From positions 88,479-152,478 of the forward strand of contig CAOSWK010000003.1 in the NCBI GenBank assembly GCA_948527295.1: a stretch of 64,000 bases of DNA, given 5' to 3'. The notes under the pieces are model-generated. The model worked only from the letters and a program-made list of their open reading frames with translations. It was not told the DNA's origin and made no database searches. The number at the start of each line of letters is the position of its first letter. The first letter of the stretch is position 1. Of this stretch, positions 30,531 to 38,209 are shown in pieces. Both the position numbers and the translations under genes were made by a program. This stretch comes from an uncultured Eubacteriales bacterium (lineage in GTDB: Bacteria; Bacillota; Clostridia; Oscillospirales; Acutalibacteraceae).

Positions 30531-31247
30531 TTATTTTGTTGCCATAGTTAACTTTTTTTCTTCTCCGTTTAGCAGCCTTATTAGGTTTTTCTTGTGTTTA
30601 TAGATCACAAAGACGCTGATCAAAACCGCTGCCGTTGTGACAATCACGGTATATCCAAAAGTTGCCGGTCGGCGAGCCCCAAGGTAATCGCAAAAATACG
30701 TGACGCAAAAAGTAAAAATCGGGTACGAAACAGCCGCCAATATTGAGCCCAAGGACACTAACCGCGTGGTGAAGACGATAATCAAAAAGACAGAAAACGA
30801 AAGTGCCGCAACCTGCCAGTCCGTCATAATCAGCATTGAGAACGCCGTTAAGACCGCCTTGCCGCCTCTAAGCTCAAAAAAGCACGGGTAAACATGCCCC
30901 ACCAAACACGCTACGCCCGCAATATACATGCCATACTGAACGATGCAAAACGTCGGCACACCGGCTAAATTGATCTGCGAAAAAATCATACGCCCAAACA
31001 AACAAGCAATAATCCCCTTACTAAAGTCGCCCAACATAGTCAAAAAAGCTGGCCAAAATCCAACCGAGCGCAGCACATTCGTAAAACCAGCATTGCCACT
31101 GCCAAGATTCCGGATATCTTCCATGTTTTTAAACTGCCGTGTGAACAAAATAGAAAAGCTGACGCTCCCGATCAAATAGCCTACCGCGGCCACAAGAGCC
31201 ATTTGAAACCAATAGAGCTTTAAAAAATTGACTGCCTGAACTTCCAA
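30531..31247 (-). CDS. plsY: Glycerol-3-phosphate acyltransferase PlsY
   Basis: PlsY transfers an acyl group from acyl-phosphate to glycerol-3-phosphate, the first step in membrane phospholipid synthesis. The 238-residue protein is an integral membrane protein with the conserved loops GSVSFSILFTR, NLGSGNAGFTNVLRSVG and GHVYPCFFELRGGKAV. It is slightly longer than usual at both ends. The start is TTG with GGGAGTG upstream. It follows der by 26 bases. Confidence 0.96.
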   Translation of the reverse strand: MEVQAVNFLKLYWFQMALVAAVGYLIGSVSFSILFTRQFKNMEDIRNLGSGNAGFTNVLRSVGFWPAFLTMLGDFSKGIIACLFGRMIFSQINLAGVPTFCIVQYGMYIAGVACLVGHVYPCFFELRGGKAVLTAFSMLIMTDWQVAALSFSVFLIIVFTTRLVSLGSILAAVSYPIFTFCVTYFCDYLGARRPATFGYTVIVTTAAVLISVFVIYKHKKNLIRLLNGEEKKLTMATK

Positions 31248-31273
31248 AAAATCACTCCCAATGCGATATAAAG

Positions 31274-32599
31274 CTAGCGTTCCGCTCTTTCTCTTATTAT
31301 AAACCTTATCGGCGCCCCTTGTAAAGAGAATGTCTCTCTAAATTTATTCTCGAGGTAGCGCTGATATGAAAAGTGAAAAAGTTTCACCGAATTTACAAAA
31401 AATACAAACGTTGGCGGCTGCACAGAAACCTGCGTTACAAAAAATATCTTTAGCCGGTTACCCCTGTCCGTTGGCGGCTGAACCCTAAGAACTGCCTCAG
31501 CCAAGACTTCATTGAGCACTCCGGTTGAGATCCGCGTAGCACTCGCCTTGAAGACTTGAGTTATCAACTCAAACAAATTTTCTATTCGTTGCCCCGTTTT
31601 AACCGACACAAACAAGATCGGCGCGTAATGCATAAACGAAAAGTCGTTCTCAAGCTTTTTTTTGTAATTAGCAAAGGTTTTGTCGGTCTTTTCAACAGCA
31701 TCCCACTTATTAACAACGATAACGCAGGCCTTCCCAGCATTAATCGCAAGCCCCGCCACTTTTGAGTCCTGCTCAGTGAAGCCCTCAACAGCGTCTATCA
31801 TGATAACGCACACGTCGCTGCGCTCAACAGCCATCTTGGCGCGGATAATGCTATACTTCTCCACCGCATCGGTAACCTTGCTTTGCCGCCGGATTCCTGC
31901 TGTATCCACAAAATTAAAGCTTCCAAAACTATTTTTTATAAAAGTATCGATAGAATCGCGCGTCGTGCCCGCAACGTCAGAGACAATACACCGCTCCTCG
32001 CCAGTTATCCTATTTATAAGCGAAGACTTGCCAACATTCGGCTTGCCAATAACCGCCACATTTATAATAGAACCTTCCGTTTCATCGAAATTACCAGTGT
32101 CCGGCAGATTTTTAAAAACTTCGTCCAGCAAATCTCCCGTCCCGTGGCCATGCACAGAGGAAACCATTATAGGGTCCCCCAGCCCTAAATTGTAGAATTC
32201 ATAAAAGTCGGCATCAGCCGCCCCAACCTTGTCGCATTTGTTCACGCACAAGATAATCGGCCGACCGCTCTTTTGCAGCATCTCCGCGACCTCGTAGTCC
32301 GTAGCCACAATTCCCGTCTTCATGTCCACAACCAGAATTATCGCATCCGCAGAATCCATCGCAAGTTGCGCTTGGTTCCTCATCTGAGCCAAAATAACAT
32401 CATCCGAATGCGGCTCAATCCCGCCAGTGTCAATAATAGAAAAGCTCCGGCCTCTCCACTCGCAGTCACCATAAATTCTATCTCTAGTAACGCCTGGCAC
32501 ATCCTCAACAATGGCGACCCTCTGCCCTACAAGCTTATTAAACAACGTAGACTTCCCAACATTTGGCCGTCCAACGATCGCGACAATCGGCTTTGCCAC
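31274..32599 (-). CDS. der: Ribosome biogenesis GTPase Der
   Basis: Der (EngA) has two GTPase domains in tandem and helps assemble the 50S subunit. The 441-residue protein shows GRPNVGKSTLFNKL (G1), DTGGIE (G3) and NKCD (G4) in the first domain, and GKPNVGKSSLINR, DTAGIR and NKWD in the second, then a KH-like C-terminal domain. The start is GTG with AGGAGG 7 nt upstream. It is co-directional with plsY. Confidence 0.98.
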   Translation of the reverse strand: MAKPIVAIVGRPNVGKSTLFNKLVGQRVAIVEDVPGVTRDRIYGDCEWRGRSFSIIDTGGIEPHSDDVILAQMRNQAQLAMDSADAIILVVDMKTGIVATDYEVAEMLQKSGRPIILCVNKCDKVGAADADFYEFYNLGLGDPIMVSSVHGHGTGDLLDEVFKNLPDTGNFDETEGSIINVAVIGKPNVGKSSLINRITGEERCIVSDVAGTTRDSIDTFIKNSFGSFNFVDTAGIRRQSKVTDAVEKYSIIRAKMAVERSDVCVIMIDAVEGFTEQDSKVAGLAINAGKACVIVVNKWDAVEKTDKTFANYKKKLENDFSFMHYAPILFVSVKTGQRIENLFELITQVFKASATRISTGVLNEVLAEAVLRVQPPTDRGNRLKIFFVTQVSVQPPTFVFFVNSVKLFHFSYQRYLENKFRETFSLQGAPIRFIIRERAER

Positions 32600-32654
32600 T
32601 GTTCTTCCTCCTATCTCTTCCTTAAAATTTCCCTAAACAAAAGCTCTAAACAAA

Positions 32655-32683
32655 AAAGAGAAGGTCAACCCGGCCTTCTCTTT
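32655..32683 (-). terminator. Rho-independent terminator of rpmF
   Basis: On the minus strand AAAGAGAAGG pairs with CCTTCTCTTT around a 9-base loop, followed by more T residues. It begins 17 bases after the rpmF stop codon and separates rpmF from der. Confidence 0.85.
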
Positions 32684-32699
32684 CGCGCTAAAACAAAAC

Positions 32700-32882
32700 T
32701 TAAGCTTCTACCTTTATAATCTCGCGGCCTTTATAGAACCCACAGGCCTTGCAAACCCTGTGCGGTAGCTTAAATTCTCCACACTGCGGGCACTTCATAA
32801 TTGCAGGAGCTTCCATCTTCCAAACATTAGAACGCCTTTTGTCGCGCCTAGCCTTCGAGTGCTTTCTCTTCGGCACTGCCAT
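32700..32882 (-). CDS. rpmF: Ribosomal protein L32
   Basis: The 60-residue protein is a complete bL32 with MAVPKRKHSKARRDKRRSN and a zinc-binding CPQCGE and CKACG pair. AAAGGAGGGG precedes the ATG. It lies 36 bases after the last gene of the secreted-protein cluster. In many clostridia rpmF is preceded by a YceD-family gene; here it is not. Confidence 0.97.
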   Translation of the reverse strand: MAVPKRKHSKARRDKRRSNVWKMEAPAIMKCPQCGEFKLPHRVCKACGFYKGREIIKVEA

Positions 32883-32918
32883 ACATATCCCCTCCTTTTA
32901 AAATCAAATAAGCCTTAC

Positions 32919-33434
32919 CTAAATAATATAATTCTCATTAAACTTAATTTCTACGTAATGCGGGCAACCTTCTGTTGATGTTTGATCACTCGGTAAGTCA
33001 TTTAATTTTTTATTTAAATTTAAAATCCACTCGTTAACAGATTTCATCTTTTCTACTTCCTGTTTTAAATCATCTTCCTTAATAATTATACAAGAAGTAA
33101 TCGCATTTAACAAGCCACTTCCAAAAATTATATCAATATAATTCATTAAAGAATTAATAAATCCAGAGAATCTTATTGCTTGAACATTGCCGCGTGGAAC
33201 ATATATATGAGTATCATTATTTTCTCTGCGTTCAATCGCGCACCTATCTATATAGCCTCTTGATAATTCATACAAAGGTTCTCCAATTAATTGTTCATAT
33301 TTTTCTATATAAATATCATTAGTAAGCGGAGAATTTGTAAAAGAAGCCTGTACTTGCCAGCAGCCATTATCAAATTCAATAAGTATCATTAAAACAATTG
33401 TTACAAATTTTTTCAACCAAAATTTCTTAATCAT
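32919..33434 (-). CDS. Secreted protein of the acidic-protein cluster, member 7
   Basis: The 171-residue protein begins IKKFWLKKFVTIVLMILIEF, a signal peptide probably cut after WQVQA. The mature part is less acidic than its neighbours and has little low complexity. It contains a hydrophobic stretch (IDIIFGSGLLNAITSCIII), a Lys/Glu helical region and TEGCPHYVEIKF near the C-terminus. I recognise no family. The frame is open 18 bases upstream, but that part is the shared leader GTGGTGTTAATAAA. The promoter is at 33463-33491. It is the last of seven consecutive genes on this strand. Confidence 0.7.
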   Translation of the reverse strand: MIKKFWLKKFVTIVLMILIEFDNGCWQVQASFTNSPLTNDIYIEKYEQLIGEPLYELSRGYIDRCAIERRENNDTHIYVPRGNVQAIRFSGFINSLMNYIDIIFGSGLLNAITSCIIIKEDDLKQEVEKMKSVNEWILNLNKKLNDLPSDQTSTEGCPHYVEIKFNENYII

Positions 33435-33462
33435 AAAGTTTATTAACACCACGTATTTTTAT

Positions 33463-33491
33463 ATTTTAGCATAATTGCAAATAATAGTCAA
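33463..33491 (-). promoter_or_regulatory. Promoter of the last gene in the secreted cluster
   Basis: On the minus strand TTGACT (33486-33491), 17 bases, then TAAAAT (33463-33468), about 30 bases before the start codon. Confidence 0.65.
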
Positions 33492-33537
33492 TATTTAAAT
33501 TTTGTTAAAATTAACTCTCTTTTGTTTCGAGATTTAC

Positions 33538-34338
33538 TTATTCATTTTTCTCTTCAGAGCCTAAAGGCAGAACCTCTACATCCGAGTAAACATCTGCCTT
33601 GCGTGGACCATTAATCACAACTTTAGATATTTTAGGCGTTATTGTTTTAAAACAAATTTTCCTTGACTCCTCGTCATTTAATTCATTTTGGCTATTTTCA
33701 TCTCCATCGCTTTCATAATCTGAAAAATACTGAACTTCCTCATCAGAGCAAATACCTGTTTCTATCGTTTGCGCATATTTATTATTCCAGGTCTGATTTC
33801 CCTCATTCTGGATTTGGTCCTCAGTTAACAGATTTTTTTCTGTGCTTTTCGTAATAACGTCCAGCTTTTTCTCAGCTGCTCTAGTACTAAGACTAGTCAA
33901 ATGGCCAACAGGCAAACTTGCTTCAACAAAATCTATCTTTCTTTCATACGAAGTGCCTATCCCAAAATCGTTCCCAAGTGCCTTATTAGCCGTTTTCATA
34001 ATACATTCAATTACACGTTCCTCGTAAGAAGGTCCATTTGCCCCATCGCCTTCTGGGTCAACTTCGACTTCATTAGAACTTATCCCAAACTCGTTTCCAA
34101 GTTCCTTATTAGCTGTTTCCATAATACATTCTATTACACGTTCCTCGTAAGAAGGTCCATTTGTCCCATCACCTTCTGGGTCAACTTCGATTTCATCAGA
34201 ACCTATCCCAAACTCGTCTTCAGTGGGGTTTTCTCCTGCATTCGGGTACATAGCTAAACAACCAAAATCTAAACAAACAAAAAAACACATTGCCAACACT
34301 GCTGAGCTAACTTTTTTAAACAAATTTTTCTTTAACAT
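33538..34338 (-). CDS. Secreted acidic protein with 41-residue tandem repeats, member 6
   Basis: The 266-residue protein starts LKKNLFKKVSSAVLAMCFFV and has a probable signal-peptide cut after FGCLA. The mature protein holds two tandem copies of a 41-residue unit (nucleotides 34093-34215 and 33970-34092) with the core VDPEGDG-NGPSYEERVIECIM, and the start of a third (FGIG). The rest is acidic and rich in Glu, Asp and Asn, with KVVINGPRKADVY near the end. No known domain was recognised. The ATG at 34338 follows AAGGTG; the frame is open 15 bases further up. Confidence 0.75.
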   Translation of the reverse strand: MLKKNLFKKVSSAVLAMCFFVCLDFGCLAMYPNAGENPTEDEFGIGSDEIEVDPEGDGTNGPSYEERVIECIMETANKELGNEFGISSNEVEVDPEGDGANGPSYEERVIECIMKTANKALGNDFGIGTSYERKIDFVEASLPVGHLTSLSTRAAEKKLDVITKSTEKNLLTEDQIQNEGNQTWNNKYAQTIETGICSDEEVQYFSDYESDGDENSQNELNDEESRKICFKTITPKISKVVINGPRKADVYSDVEVLPLGSEEKNE

Positions 34339-34397
34339 AAAATTAACATACACCTTTCCAACTTCACTATAATCATAAATAACATTTTAAAACTTAA

Positions 34398-34886
34398 TTA
34401 AAGTTCAATAATTCCCGAAACATCCAAATCTTCAAAAAATTCCTCCTCTTCTTCCTCTTCAAAAGCATCCGGCAAGTATTCTTCTTCCCCTCCACAAACA
34501 TTTTGCGGAATTAATGAGGTAGCTTCTGCTTCACCTAAACCAGCAGAATTATAATTGTTTAGATCTCTATCACCGTTGCCTCCTCCAGAAGGATCTGAAT
34601 CATCGTCTCTATGATGGTTGCCTTCATTATTTTCCTCTTCTTTCTTCTTTTCTTCCTCTTCCTCCTCTTCACTATTGTTTTTTTCTTTAGAATCTAATTT
34701 TTCAAATATTTCTAATAACCAATCATAGTCTTCTTCCTCTTCCTCATTAGACCTTGAAGAATTATTCAAGTTCAATGACCCTTGAGGTATACTAGCAAAA
34801 CAAGGTGTAGGCATTGCTAAAATAAAACAAAAAAACACCACAAAAGCAGACAGAAAAAATCTTTTAAACAAACTTTTATTCAACAT
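34398..34886 (-). CDS. Secreted highly acidic protein, member 5
   Basis: The 162-residue protein begins LNKSLFKRFFLSAFVVFFCFI and is probably cut after PTPCFA. The mature region contains long Glu runs (EEEEEEKKKEEENN), Asp/Asn/Gly stretches and ends in FEDLDVSGIIEL. It is extremely acidic and probably disordered. No domain is recognised. GTGGTGTAAAAAGA precedes the ATG, as in its neighbours, and a promoter lies at 34915-34943. Confidence 0.75.
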   Translation of the reverse strand: MLNKSLFKRFFLSAFVVFFCFILAMPTPCFASIPQGSLNLNNSSRSNEEEEEDYDWLLEIFEKLDSKEKNNSEEEEEEEKKKEEENNEGNHHRDDDSDPSGGGNGDRDLNNYNSAGLGEAEATSLIPQNVCGGEEEYLPDAFEEEEEEEFFEDLDVSGIIEL

Positions 34887-34914
34887 AAAGTCTTTTTACA
34901 CCACGCATTTTCAT

Positions 34915-34943
34915 ATTTTATCATAACTAAATTCAATAATCAA
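34915..34943 (-). promoter_or_regulatory. Promoter of secreted-cluster member 5
   Basis: On the minus strand TTGATT (34938-34943), 17 bases, then TAAAAT (34915-34920), followed by the shared leader GAAAATGCGTGGTGTAAAA. Confidence 0.65.
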
Positions 34944-34982
34944 CACTAAAAAAACTATAGCCCATCAAAATTTTACCGTTCC

Positions 34983-35534
34983 TTACTTAAAATAATAATC
35001 ATCCTCGTCATCAGCGTCATAATCTCCATTGTTTCCTTCTAGTTCAGGAGTATCCTCTTCCAAAGATTCCTCTTCTGTGTTAAAATTGTACCCTTCCCCA
35101 CATTCTTCCTCCTCTTCCTCTTCCCCAAAATCTGATTTTTCATCCTCTTCTTCATGCCAACTTTCTTCATCAGGTTCTTCTCCATTAGCACTGTTGCTTT
35201 GGTTGTTATCTTCTGTTAAATTGTTAGGCTGATTGTTAGGTTCTTCCTGCACAAGCTCGGCTTCTACAAAAAGAACATCCAAATCTTCTTCCCCATTTCC
35301 TGGTTCTTCTTCATTAACATTGTTACTTTGGGCACTGCCTTCTATTAAACTATTACCTCGTTTGTTGGTTTCTTCCTCGTCAGAACTAAAACGAAAATCG
35401 TTAACGGGAGTATAATTATAATGGTAACTATCTTTTGAGTTGCTAGCCAAACAGATTGGTGATACCAAAACGAAGCAAAAAAATATCACAAAAGAAAACA
35501 AAGAAAACACTCTAAACAAATTTTTATTCAACAT
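34983..35534 (-). CDS. Secreted highly acidic protein, member 4
   Basis: The 183-residue protein starts LNKNLFRVFSLFSFVIFFCF and is probably cut after PICLA. The mature protein is dominated by Glu, Asp, Asn and Ser (for example DFGEEEEEEECGEG) with repeated EEPNNQPNN/EEPDEES-like pieces. The true start is the ATG at 35534 behind GTGTGGTGCAAAAAG; the frame is open 21 bases upstream. N-terminus and leader mark it as a paralogue of member 5. Confidence 0.75.
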   Translation of the reverse strand: MLNKNLFRVFSLFSFVIFFCFVLVSPICLASNSKDSYHYNYTPVNDFRFSSDEEETNKRGNSLIEGSAQSNNVNEEEPGNGEEDLDVLFVEAELVQEEPNNQPNNLTEDNNQSNSANGEEPDEESWHEEEDEKSDFGEEEEEEECGEGYNFNTEEESLEEDTPELEGNNGDYDADDEDDYYFK

Positions 35535-35620
35535 AAATCTTTTTGCACCACACATTCTTGAATTTTACTATGATTACATTTAACGATAAACTTCAACGCA
35601 AAAAGCCATCCTAAGCACAT

Positions 35621-36199
35621 CTATTCGTTGTTATTATCGTCAAAAACTATTAAATGCCAAGGCGTAACGGTTCCTTGGTTGCCTCTTTGGCTAGCATTCT
35701 GGGAAGGCTCCAAATTATTTTGACCATAGTTATTTATTGCCGTGTTACCATTCTGAGTGCCGCATTCTTCCGCATTAGCACTAGGATCATCGTTGTCATT
35801 TAAATTATTATTCTCTTCTCCCGCAGTGAAAACATTATTGCCAACTTTCTCATCTCCCTTTTTCGTTGGCTCATTCCATTCTTCCTCCTCTTCTTCCTCT
35901 TCTTCAAAATTTGTTACGTAATTGTTGTCATTTAACGCTGACTTTTCCCATTTTTTGTATTCATGGTCTTCTTCCGGAGAAATAGGCTTTCCATCATAAT
36001 CATAATCAGAATCATCCCAGTCAACATATTTGTTGTTTCCTTTTGTTGGTTTTTGGTTCATCCAAGAAGATTGCCTTTTCAATTTAGGACGCTTTTTTGG
36101 TGAATTACTTGCAGAACAAACCGACGCCACTGAACCACATAAAAAAAATGTTGCCAAAACTGCCGAGGTAATTTTTTTAGATAAATTCTTTTTTAGCAT
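35621..36199 (-). CDS. Secreted acidic protein, member 3
   Basis: The 192-residue protein begins LKKNLSKKITSAVLATFFLCG and is probably cut after VCSA. The mature protein starts basic (SPKKRPKLKRQSS) and becomes strongly acidic (FEEEEEEEEWNEP), with an Asn/Gln-rich second half and a less biased end (TVTPWHLIVFDDNNN). The start at 36199 follows GAGGTGTAAAATT. About 37 bases before the ATG are nearly identical to the leader of member 2. Confidence 0.75.
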   Translation of the reverse strand: MLKKNLSKKITSAVLATFFLCGSVASVCSASNSPKKRPKLKRQSSWMNQKPTKGNNKYVDWDDSDYDYDGKPISPEEDHEYKKWEKSALNDNNYVTNFEEEEEEEEEWNEPTKKGDEKVGNNVFTAGEENNNLNDNDDPSANAEECGTQNGNTAINNYGQNNLEPSQNASQRGNQGTVTPWHLIVFDDNNNE

Positions 36200-36284
36200 A
36201 ATTTTACACCTCATACATTAATTTTTAAACACTCGTTTGGAATTTAACCAACCTTAGGCACCATAATAATCCACCTGATAATAG

Positions 36285-36620
36285 CTATTTCTTCTTTCTT
36301 TCCCACACTGCCTTTGTACGCATATCATCAAGGTCTTCGTCTTCTTGAAGTTGCTCTTCTTTTTCTTCTTCTGGCTTAAGATCATATGCATCATCACTGG
36401 CATTGCCCAGTCCTTCATTATTTGACTGATCATATTCATTGCTCGACTGATTTTCTAAATCTTTTTTATCATTTTTATAAACTACTACACTACTTTGCTG
36501 GTTAGGTAAAGTTTTTCCCAAAACTTCCGGTCTTATGGACATTGCCGCCAAACAAGTGTTTGTCATCAAGCCAACGCCCAAAAATGCCACAAAACCCATA
36601 GACATCACTTTTTTCAACAT
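36285..36620 (-). CDS. Secreted acidic protein, member 2
   Basis: The 111-residue protein begins LKKVMSMGFVAFLGVGLMTN and is probably cut after TCLA. Its C-terminal stretch EEQLQEDEDLDDM-T-AVW is shared with member 1, and the N-terminal SMGFVAF is also shared, so the two are recent paralogues. The middle is Ser/Asn/Glu-rich. The ATG at 36620 follows GAGGTGTAAAG. No known domain. Confidence 0.75.
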   Translation of the reverse strand: MLKKVMSMGFVAFLGVGLMTNTCLAAMSIRPEVLGKTLPNQQSSVVVYKNDKKDLENQSSNEYDQSNNEGLGNASDDAYDLKPEEEKEEQLQEDEDLDDMRTKAVWERKKK

Positions 36621-36715
36621 AACTTTACACCTCATACATTAATTTTAAACACTCATTTTTAACTTAAGTAACCTTATCCAGTGTAAAATATTCATATGGT
36701 AATAATTGTTTCTCC

Positions 36716-37279
36716 TTATTTTCCCCATACTGCCGTTGTACACATATCATCGAGGTCTTCGTCTTCTTGAAGTTGCTCTTCTCTTACATGCTTTCTGTCG
36801 AGATAAAAATCAAAATCATCATCACTACTGTTGTCCAATTTTTTCTCATAAACATTTGCTTGGTCGCTTTTATTGCCTGACTGATTATTTTGCTGCTTAG
36901 CTAAATTCTTTTGATATTCTGCCCACTTTTTACATTGTCTTCCTGGTGGCAAACCATCATTACGATAAACATTTGCATTGCTACTATCATAAGAAAAATC
37001 TGTGGTGCTACCATCACAGTTTTCATCATAATAATTAGAATATTCATCGTCGTCATTATAATCCGTAGTGCTTCCATAAGGAGAATATTCATCGTTTGTC
37101 CAAGTAGGGACAAAACCCATCCACTTAGCCGGCGCATTACCATCTTTAATACTAGTGGGGACATAACCTGTCCACTTATCAGGCACATTATAACATCCAT
37201 TACTAGCCGAACAAATATTTGCCGCCAAGCTAAAACCAAAAAATGCCACAAAGCCCATAGACGCCACTTTTTTTAACAT
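36716..37279 (-). CDS. Secreted Asn/Asp/Tyr-rich protein, member 1 (first of the cluster)
   Basis: The 187-residue protein starts LKKVASMGFVAFFGFSLAAN and is probably cut after ICSA. The mature part has two PDKWTGYVPT/PAKWMGFVPT-type units, then a long Asn/Asp/Tyr/Ser stretch (YNDDDEYSNYYDEN), and ends with the EEQLQEDEDLDDM motif shared with member 2. AAAGGTGTGG lies before the ATG. It has the strongest promoter of the cluster, at 37312-37340. Confidence 0.75.
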   Translation of the reverse strand: MLKKVASMGFVAFFGFSLAANICSASNGCYNVPDKWTGYVPTSIKDGNAPAKWMGFVPTWTNDEYSPYGSTTDYNDDDEYSNYYDENCDGSTTDFSYDSSNANVYRNDGLPPGRQCKKWAEYQKNLAKQQNNQSGNKSDQANVYEKKLDNSSDDDFDFYLDRKHVREEQLQEDEDLDDMCTTAVWGK

Positions 37280-37311
37280 TTACACACCACACCTTTCTAA
37301 ATTTGCATTAC

Positions 37312-37340
37312 ATTATCACACGGCGGGTGTGCTTTGTCAA
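37312..37340 (-). promoter_or_regulatory. Strong promoter with internal palindrome before the secreted cluster
   Basis: On the minus strand TTGACA (37335-37340), 17 bases, then GATAAT (37312-37317). Inside the spacer is the inverted repeat CACAC-CCGCC-GTGTG (37317-37331), placed where a repressor or activator site would be expected. The start codon of the first cluster gene is about 33 bases downstream. Confidence 0.7.
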
Positions 37341-37351
37341 GAATAAATTTT

Positions 37352-37939
37352 TCACCTTTTTACAACTTCGGAGGTATGTCTCTCTCGCAAATAAGAGGAC
37401 TCCACGTCGGCAAGATGCAACTTCACCGCCAGCGGATATTTTTCGTACGCCACGCTAATCGAAAAGTCGCCACCTTTGGCTGAGCTATCGAACCCGCCCA
37501 TATGCCACCGGATCGCCATTGCCTCTGCTGGTTTTAGCCTCATGAAACGCTCAATCAAAAACACGGATTTCTCCCCATGGCCGTACGGAAAGCTGTCGTC
37601 AATCACATAAAACGGCTGCTTTTCCCATGCTCCCGTCACTTCGTTTTTCACGTTTCTTGTCGAGACTTTGTAAAACTCCGCCTTGCACAAATCATGCAGC
37701 AACCCGCACACCGCAAAGCTCTCCTCTGTGTCAGTTTCCTCGTCAAAATAGCGCTCTCTAAGCGTTTTGTAGACGCTCACACTGTGCTGAGCCAGTCCTC
37801 CCTCGCACGCGCAGTGATATTTAGTGCTCGCCGGCGCCGTAAAAAAGTCCGTAGACGAAAGCCAACTAAGCAGCTCCGCCGCGCCCGGCCGTTTGATAAA
37901 ATCCCCATATATTTCCGAAAATTCTTCTTTAAAGCTCAT
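37352..37939 (-). CDS. HD domain hydrolase
   Basis: The 195-residue protein has HD-superfamily metal ligands: His52 (GGLAQHSVSVYKTL), His82-Asp83 (CGLLHDLCKAEF) and downstream RWHMGGFD and LADVESSYL. HD proteins are usually phosphohydrolases acting on nucleotides or RNA; similar small ones occur in clostridial chromosomes and phages. The substrate is not known. AAGGAG lies 7 nt before the ATG. Confidence 0.85.
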   Translation of the reverse strand: MSFKEEFSEIYGDFIKRPGAAELLSWLSSTDFFTAPASTKYHCACEGGLAQHSVSVYKTLRERYFDEETDTEESFAVCGLLHDLCKAEFYKVSTRNVKNEVTGAWEKQPFYVIDDSFPYGHGEKSVFLIERFMRLKPAEAMAIRWHMGGFDSSAKGGDFSISVAYEKYPLAVKLHLADVESSYLRERHTSEVVKR

Positions 37940-37981
37940 TCTGGTTCTCCTTATTTATTTTGTAAAATCAAGCCGCGCAGC

Positions 37982-38206
37982 CTACTCTGTCCCAAAAATC
38001 TTGTCCTGCAGCTTTTTTATCCGCTCTTTTCGGCGCTTTGTTTCATCCTCATCTAGAGTCAAACTTCCGTCCGAAGATATCCTCAAAACGTCACCAGGCT
38101 TTGCTCCCTTTGGCAATTCGGACTTTTCTATAGCATACAGCTTTTCGTCGTCACCCTCGCAAATCGCATACACCCCGTCAAACCGGTCAATCGACAGCAT
38201 CATCAT
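37982..38206 (-). CDS. DUF3006 family small protein
   Basis: The 74-residue protein has the DUF3006 pattern: LSIDRFDGVYAICE at the start, a short acidic centre, PKGAKPGDVLRI and a charged helical C-terminus with RRKERIKKLQDKIF. The function is unknown. It starts 3 bases after the upstream ComEC-like gene stops; this pairing is common in clostridia and suggests a shared role. GGAGG lies 11 nt before the ATG. Confidence 0.85.
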   Translation of the reverse strand: MMMLSIDRFDGVYAICEGDDEKLYAIEKSELPKGAKPGDVLRISSDGSLTLDEDETKRRKERIKKLQDKIFGTE

Positions 38207-38209
38207 AGG

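Noticed and set aside
33663..37276. Plus-strand frames opposite the secreted cluster (Ser-rich or Ile-rich)
   Set aside because: They are the antisense of Glu/Asp codon runs and lack ribosome-binding sites.
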